This document shows positions 40,940-44,647 of a DNA stretch of 44,647 nt, one piece after another. Below the pieces are notes generated by a model. It worked only from the letters and a program-made list of their open reading frames with translations. It was not told the DNA's origin and searched no databases. Source of the DNA: Tychonema sp. LEGE 07203 (GTDB taxonomy: Bacteria > Cyanobacteriota > Cyanobacteriia > Cyanobacteriales > Microcoleaceae); the NCBI RefSeq assembly GCF_015207285.1, contig NZ_JADEXD010000040.1:1-44647 (forward strand). Direction: 5' to 3'. Within the stretch, counting starts at the first letter, position 1, and every line of letters begins with the position of its first letter. Position numbers and translations under genes: made by a program.

Positions 40940-42775
40940 TTATTCTTGCCACCGCTGGCGGTAATGCCAAACCTTTCGAGGCAACCAAAATGGATGATTC
41001 CAAGATTTATTTTTCACTTCTTCGCCTAAAATTTGCGATCGCCATTTTTGCCACATAATTAACAGCCAAAGTATCTCGCCAATCCTGCGCCCTTGAATTC
41101 CGGCGGCCAATTTGCCGGAGATAATGCGATCGGCTAAATCGGGTTGCCAGCGTTTTTCTGACATTAGTACGGCTGGATTTAACCAATCGCCAATTTGATG
41201 CCAAAATTCATTAAAACACCAGGAGGTTAAGGGAACTCCCATACCGCGCTTTTCCCGCCAAACTATTTCTGCCGGCAGCCAATTTTCTACCGCCCGCTTG
41301 AGAATGTATTTCTCGCAAGCGCCTCGCAAACACAATTCTCCTGACAGTTGAAATGTCCAGTCTGCAAGGGCAAAATCGCAAAAGGGCGATCGCACTTTCA
41401 GACCAAAATTTAAAGCTAAATTAGCAGCGCGCGGATGGATGTTCTGCGCGCCTTTGAGCATCAAACTCGCGCGCCGGAGGCGGGACAGCAAAGACGCGCC
41501 CACAGCAGGATTAAGAGCCTCTAGCAGCCATTCTTGGGGGTGAACATTCTGAATTTGAGGATAAAATTGCGGCTGAAAAACTTTAGTTTCGCATCCCCAA
41601 AGGCGGTGAAAAGTTCGCAGGTATTGCAGGGCAAAAGTTTCGTTTGCGGCGGGATTTGCGGCTTGATAAACAGCCGCTGCAATCAGGGGTTTGTTCGTCC
41701 AACCAGCAAATAATTGATCGCTTCCTTCGCCGTTGAAAACAAGATCGGTTTCTTGACTAGCAGCTTGATTTAACAAATACAGCGGCACTGTAACTCCGTC
41801 GCCAAAAGGTAAATCTAAAGCTTTGACAGCATCATTCAAAACTTGTTTTATTCGTTGCGGGCTGGCATCTACTTTTACTAAGGGAATGTTCAGCGCGCGG
41901 GCTACTTTTTGGGCCCAAGGATATTCGGAAATTCCGGCTTCGCCGAAGTCGAGAGTGTAAGCACGGACTTTGACTCCGGCTTGTACTAATAATGCTGCGA
42001 TGACTGAGGAATCTAAACCGCCTGAGAGAAATACTCCGACTGTTTGGCTGCTGTTTGTGTCGGCAATTTGACGTTCAACGGCTTCTTTAAGTAAGTTTTG
42101 TAGTTGGGCGATCGCCTTTGTTTCGTCTTCTATTTTTTCGGAACTTTCTTGCCATTCTAATAAGCGTTTTGATTGGAGCTTAAGAATAACACTGCTATCT
42201 CGATCGCACTTCCAAGTTAATTCGGTTCCGGCGGTAACGGCGAACACATTTTTGACGGGAGTTAAAGGAGTTGGAACATAGGAAAAACAGCTATAACCGT
42301 ACAAACCGGGAATGCTGACTTCTGGCTGTTCGCAGATATTTAACAGCAGTTGCAATCTCGATGCAAACCAAATAGTTTGCCCGATCTTTGTCCAGTAAAG
42401 TGTTACTCGCCCGAAGGGTTCTCGTCCCAAAATTAGGCAGTTTTTGCGAAGGTTTACCCAGATATCAGGTAACAAAAAGCCGTTAGCCGATCGGTAACTA
42501 GATAGTCCAGATGCGGAGAGGCCGGCGATTTGCCAAGTAGCACTGCCATTTTTGGTTGGCTGGTTGGGCGGGCGATCGAGTTCGGTACTGGCAACGTTCC
42601 AAATGGCGCGATTTTCGCCTGCTGCGGTGGAGAAGTTGGCAGTATCTGCGATTTTTTGAATTGGGATTTCTTTGAAAAATTGGGCGATTGTTTTTGTTAG
42701 CAGCGTTTCTAATTGTTGCCGAGAATCGCAGCCCCAGTATCCTACAAGTTGACGCGGTTTGTTGTTGATTGTCAT
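40940..42775 (-). CDS. Asparagine-synthetase-like amide ligase 2 (no glutaminase cysteine)
   Basis: The 611-residue paralogue of the gene at 36229-38013 has VGVFLSGGLDSSVIAALLV (SGGLDSS 251-257), NGEGSDQLFAGW, LKGAQNIHPRAANL, VRSPFCDFALADW and KRGMGVPLTSW. These are the loops for ATP and pyrophosphate. The N-terminal domain (MTINNKPRQLVGYWGCDSRQ) has no Cys-2, so the glutaminase half is inactive, as in beta-lactam synthetase and lasso cyclases. It probably joins an amine and a carboxylate with ATP. It is probably in one transcription unit with the small membrane protein upstream and the decarboxylase-like gene downstream, though a MITE-like element lies between. Confidence 0.88.
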   Translation of the reverse strand: MTINNKPRQLVGYWGCDSRQQLETLLTKTIAQFFKEIPIQKIADTANFSTAAGENRAIWNVASTELDRPPNQPTKNGSATWQIAGLSASGLSSYRSANGFLLPDIWVNLRKNCLILGREPFGRVTLYWTKIGQTIWFASRLQLLLNICEQPEVSIPGLYGYSCFSYVPTPLTPVKNVFAVTAGTELTWKCDRDSSVILKLQSKRLLEWQESSEKIEDETKAIAQLQNLLKEAVERQIADTNSSQTVGVFLSGGLDSSVIAALLVQAGVKVRAYTLDFGEAGISEYPWAQKVARALNIPLVKVDASPQRIKQVLNDAVKALDLPFGDGVTVPLYLLNQAASQETDLVFNGEGSDQLFAGWTNKPLIAAAVYQAANPAANETFALQYLRTFHRLWGCETKVFQPQFYPQIQNVHPQEWLLEALNPAVGASLLSRLRRASLMLKGAQNIHPRAANLALNFGLKVRSPFCDFALADWTFQLSGELCLRGACEKYILKRAVENWLPAEIVWREKRGMGVPLTSWCFNEFWHQIGDWLNPAVLMSEKRWQPDLADRIISGKLAAGIQGRRIGEILWLLIMWQKWRSQILGEEVKNKSWNHPFWLPRKVWHYRQRWQE

Positions 42776-42887
42776 GGGGAATATGCTTTTGTAATGTTTT
42801 TTTACCGCAGAGAACGCAGAGAACGCAGAGTGGGAGAAGGGAGGGGATTTATGTAGTTTTGTAGGGTGCGAGGGCGGTTGTTGATAA

Positions 42888-43511
42888 TTATTTAACTTGA
42901 AATGATTTAGTGCCGATCGCTCGATTTTCTAGTAACATTTTAACTTGCCAATTTCCGGTGGCTGCAGCAGTACCAATTTGGTAGCGGCATTGGGTGTTCC
43001 AGATGGATTTGTCGATTTCGCGAGTTTGATAGCGGTTTTGTTTGACAATTTGACCGCTGGGATCGATCCAATCGCAAGATAGCGAGAGTTTTTTTCCTAT
43101 TGGTGCATCTTTTAAGGTAACGCGATAAAAGATTTCGGGATTGTTTTGGCGGGAAATAACTGTCAAGTTGCCGCCATCATCCTGCACTGAAGTTAGGCGG
43201 TTTTGTTGCATTGAAACGCGGGCGATGGCTTGTCGGTTTTGCTGAATGTAGAATCCGGTAATTGCGATCGCCCCCGCCGCAGCCGCAGCCAATCCTCCGG
43301 CAATCCACCGATTTCGGCGCTGCTGCTGGGCCAGTGCTTCCCGGCGCTGCAACTGGATTAAAGCTTCATTTAGCAACTCTGGCGGCAAGTTCAACTCCTG
43401 CAAAATTTGTTGGACTTCTGCAGAATCAAGTTGAGATTGCCGGAGGTTAGAAAGGCGTTCTACTTCAGCTACTATTTGTGTTAGTTGAGTTTGACTCAGT
43501 TGATTTTCCAT
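42888..43511 (-). CDS. Single-pass membrane protein of unknown function
   Basis: Function not recognised. The 207-residue protein has an N-terminal helical region rich in Gln, Leu and Glu (residues 1-65, TQIVAEVERLSNLRQSQLDS), a membrane helix (about 69-87, IAGGLAAAAAGAIAITGFYI), and an outer C-terminal domain of beta character (about 110-207) with two Cys in SLSCDWIDPSG and NTQCRYQIG that could form a disulfide. The layout recalls membrane sensor or anti-sigma-like proteins, but no motif confirms this. It lies 112 bases upstream of asnB-like gene 2 on the same strand and may be its first gene. Confidence 0.65.
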   Translation of the reverse strand: MENQLSQTQLTQIVAEVERLSNLRQSQLDSAEVQQILQELNLPPELLNEALIQLQRREALAQQQRRNRWIAGGLAAAAAGAIAITGFYIQQNRQAIARVSMQQNRLTSVQDDGGNLTVISRQNNPEIFYRVTLKDAPIGKKLSLSCDWIDPSGQIVKQNRYQTREIDKSIWNTQCRYQIGTAAATGNWQVKMLLENRAIGTKSFQVK

Positions 43512-43739
43512 AGGTAAACACGCGGTAGAATTTTTTCTAAATATTTTACAAGGCGGTTTACTAACACCAGTTAATTAATATCTTAAAACAGGCAGAGCTT
43601 CAAGTCAATTCATAAATTTCATAATTTTGAGTTCATAAAAGTCATAATTAATAGTTGGCGCTGTTGATTTTTGTTCGGGAGTTTCCCAACCAACAAATTG
43701 CTAAAATGACCGAGTAGTGCGATCCAACTTTTTCCCAGC

Positions 43740-44003
43740 ATGAACAACATCCCAACTACCCCCGATCCCGTAACAACCCACTGGGATTGCCCCGAGTGCG
43801 GCGGTACCGGTATCCTCAACGGAGAAACTTGCCCCGAATGTCTCGGAGCAAAATACATCGATATCGATGCAATAACGAACTGGATGCTCGATTTTATGGA
43901 ATCTCGCGGCTGCGATGGAGCTGAACTAGACCAATTGCGAACCGAAAACCCCGATCCGCTGACATTAGCATTTTGCCTCGAACTTTGTATCGCCCTTAAA
44001 TAA
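43740..44003 (+). CDS. Small CxxC zinc-ribbon protein, paralogue of the 3700-4479 product
   Basis: The 87-residue protein has two CxxC pairs (DCPECGGTG and TCPECLGAKY), typical of DnaJ-like zinc knuckles. A helical tail follows with ITNWMLDFMESRGCDGAEL and LRTENPDPLTLAFCLELCIA. The tail aligns along its length with the C-terminal 70 residues of the protein at 3700-4479 (shared W-x-L-x-x-M-E-x-x-G-C, E-x-x-x-L-R, C-x-A-x-K). Function not known; metal binding is likely. It is single on the plus strand between two minus-strand genes. Confidence 0.8.
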   Translation: MNNIPTTPDPVTTHWDCPECGGTGILNGETCPECLGAKYIDIDAITNWMLDFMESRGCDGAELDQLRTENPDPLTLAFCLELCIALK

Positions 44004-44183
44004 ATAACGATATCAACTCTGCTGAATTGCTCGTACATCATTGACGGGCGATCGGGAATCAAGCCCAAAAGCATCGGGCCTAAAAGCATCGGGCATTGTC
44101 GGAAAAAACGCACTCTACAAGTTGATTTAACTGAAACAAAATAATGCCCAATTCCCTATTCCCAATTTCCCTATTCCCAATAT

Positions 44184-44647
44184 TCAGTGTCCCTTAACCG
44201 GATGTTGTCCGTAATAAGGCAAAGCATCCCGCCAATCAGGGCGACTTCCTTTTTTCCACTCGAAATAAGCCAATTCCAAAATACCAGAAACCGACGCGCC
44301 CAACTCGCTACCAACTTCAATCAACTGATAGGAATTTTCCCAATTATCCAATTTTTCCTGCCAAGATTCCGGTGTCATTACGGTATCAGGAAACAACTCA
44401 TTTACACCAGAATTACTGTTGATTGAATAAACCGCCCCAAACAATTGACCCCGCTGTGCAGGCATTTGCAGCGCGATATCATCTCTCAAAAAACCCCCCT
44501 TACTAAGGGGTAATTCCTCACTCAAAAGCCCCCCCTTACTAAGGGGTAATTCCTCACTCAAAAGCCCCCCCTTAGCAAGGGGTAATTCCTCACTCAAAAG
44601 CCCCCCCTTAGCAAGGGGTAATTCCTCACTCAAAAGCCCCCCCTTAG
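44184..44647 (-). CDS. Partial gene with in-frame 36-base repeats at its 5' side (runs off the window)
   Basis: The frame is open from the right edge and ends at TAA (44184-44186). The visible 154 codons begin with four units of LLSEELPLAKGG (Lys-Gly-Gly repeat, Ala or Ser variable), then FLRDDIALQMP. A unique domain of about 95 residues follows (GQLFGAVYSINSNSGVNELF, later ESWQEKLDNWENSYQLIE and GASVSGILELAYFEWKKG). I do not recognise that domain. The true start is not visible: the repeat may be a translated insertion, or the gene may be broken by it. No stop occurs in this frame in the repeat. Confidence 0.6.
   Translation of the reverse strand, partial: KGGLLSEELPLAKGGLLSEELPLAKGGLLSEELPLSKGGLLSEELPLSKGGFLRDDIALQMPAQRGQLFGAVYSINSNSGVNELFPDTVMTPESWQEKLDNWENSYQLIEVGSELGASVSGILELAYFEWKKGSRPDWRDALPYYGQHPVKGH
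44494..44647. repeat. 36-base tandem repeat (CCCCCCTTAGCAAGGGG type), open at right edge
   Basis: About 4.3 copies of a 36-base unit, starting with CCCCCCTTACTAAGGGG and then TAATTCCTCACTCAAAAG. Each unit contains the palindrome CCCCTTAGTAAGGGG-like core. The unit length is a multiple of three and the array is translated without stops by the minus-strand frame. It continues beyond the window. Confidence 0.92.

Noticed and set aside
36229..42775. Lasso-peptide cluster
   Set aside because: The two ligases resemble lasso cyclases in lacking the cysteine, but no precursor peptide, PqqD-like RRE or B2 leader protease was found in the window.
36229..42775. Exosortase-linked amidotransferase/decarboxylase set
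   Set aside because: The gene types are similar, but no exosortase, PEP-CTERM protein or acyl-CoA ligase is present, and the decarboxylase here lacks its lysine.

Overview
The window looks like a chromosomal segment of a filamentous, non-heterocystous cyanobacterium of the Oscillatoria/Microcoleus type. Reasons: GCGATCGC-like octamers (HIP1) are scattered through genes on both strands; there is a PucC-type pigment-related transporter, an apocarotenoid-type oxygenase and an A2-type aa3 cytochrome oxidase; and the spacers carry many heptanucleotide tandem repeats and small palindromic elements. The species assignment is inference; no rRNA or tRNA gene was seen.

Layout. 1-5.5 kb: the tail of an IS630-type transposase at the left edge, a PHP-domain phosphoesterase, a CsbD-like protein, the exonuclease VII pair xseA-xseB, a zinc-ribbon protein of unknown function, an IS5-type remnant and rimI. 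5.7-9 kb: lysA, cdaA and uppS, linking lysine/DAP metabolism, c-di-AMP synthesis and the undecaprenyl carrier. 9-12 kb: DUF3143, a membrane-anchored J-domain protein, a decayed Rpn-type nuclease and a ClC channel. 12.4-18.4 kb: a lipoprotein of unknown role, a membrane methyltransferase, an aldo/keto reductase, a PucC-like transporter and an inositol-phosphatase-family enzyme. 18.6-26.5 kb: a HTH/PIN toxin-antitoxin pair, an FMN reductase, a ChaN-like protein, a cupin, a small Cys-rich membrane protein, 1-Cys peroxiredoxin, a Uma2 nuclease, cysK, a [2Fe-2S] ferredoxin-like protein and a small HNH nuclease. 26.6-30.7 kb: the ctaC-ctaD-ctaE respiratory oxidase operon, ending in a clear intrinsic terminator. 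31-36 kb: a lipid-anchored methyltransferase, an LD-carboxypeptidase, a carotenoid oxygenase and an SDR.

The most unusual region is 36.2-43.5 kb. It holds two asparagine-synthetase-like ATP-dependent amide ligases, both without the N-terminal glutaminase cysteine. With them are a decarboxylase-fold protein whose PLP-binding lysine is replaced by valine, a zinc-ribbon/membrane protein with a TOPRIM-like C-terminal region, and a small membrane protein. I read this as a candidate uncharacterised amide- or peptide-forming pathway. Small MITE-like elements sit between its genes.

The right end carries a small CxxC zinc-ribbon protein that is a clear paralogue of the C-terminal half of the protein at 3.7-4.5 kb, and a partial gene whose N-terminal region is built from in-frame 36-bp repeats running off the window.
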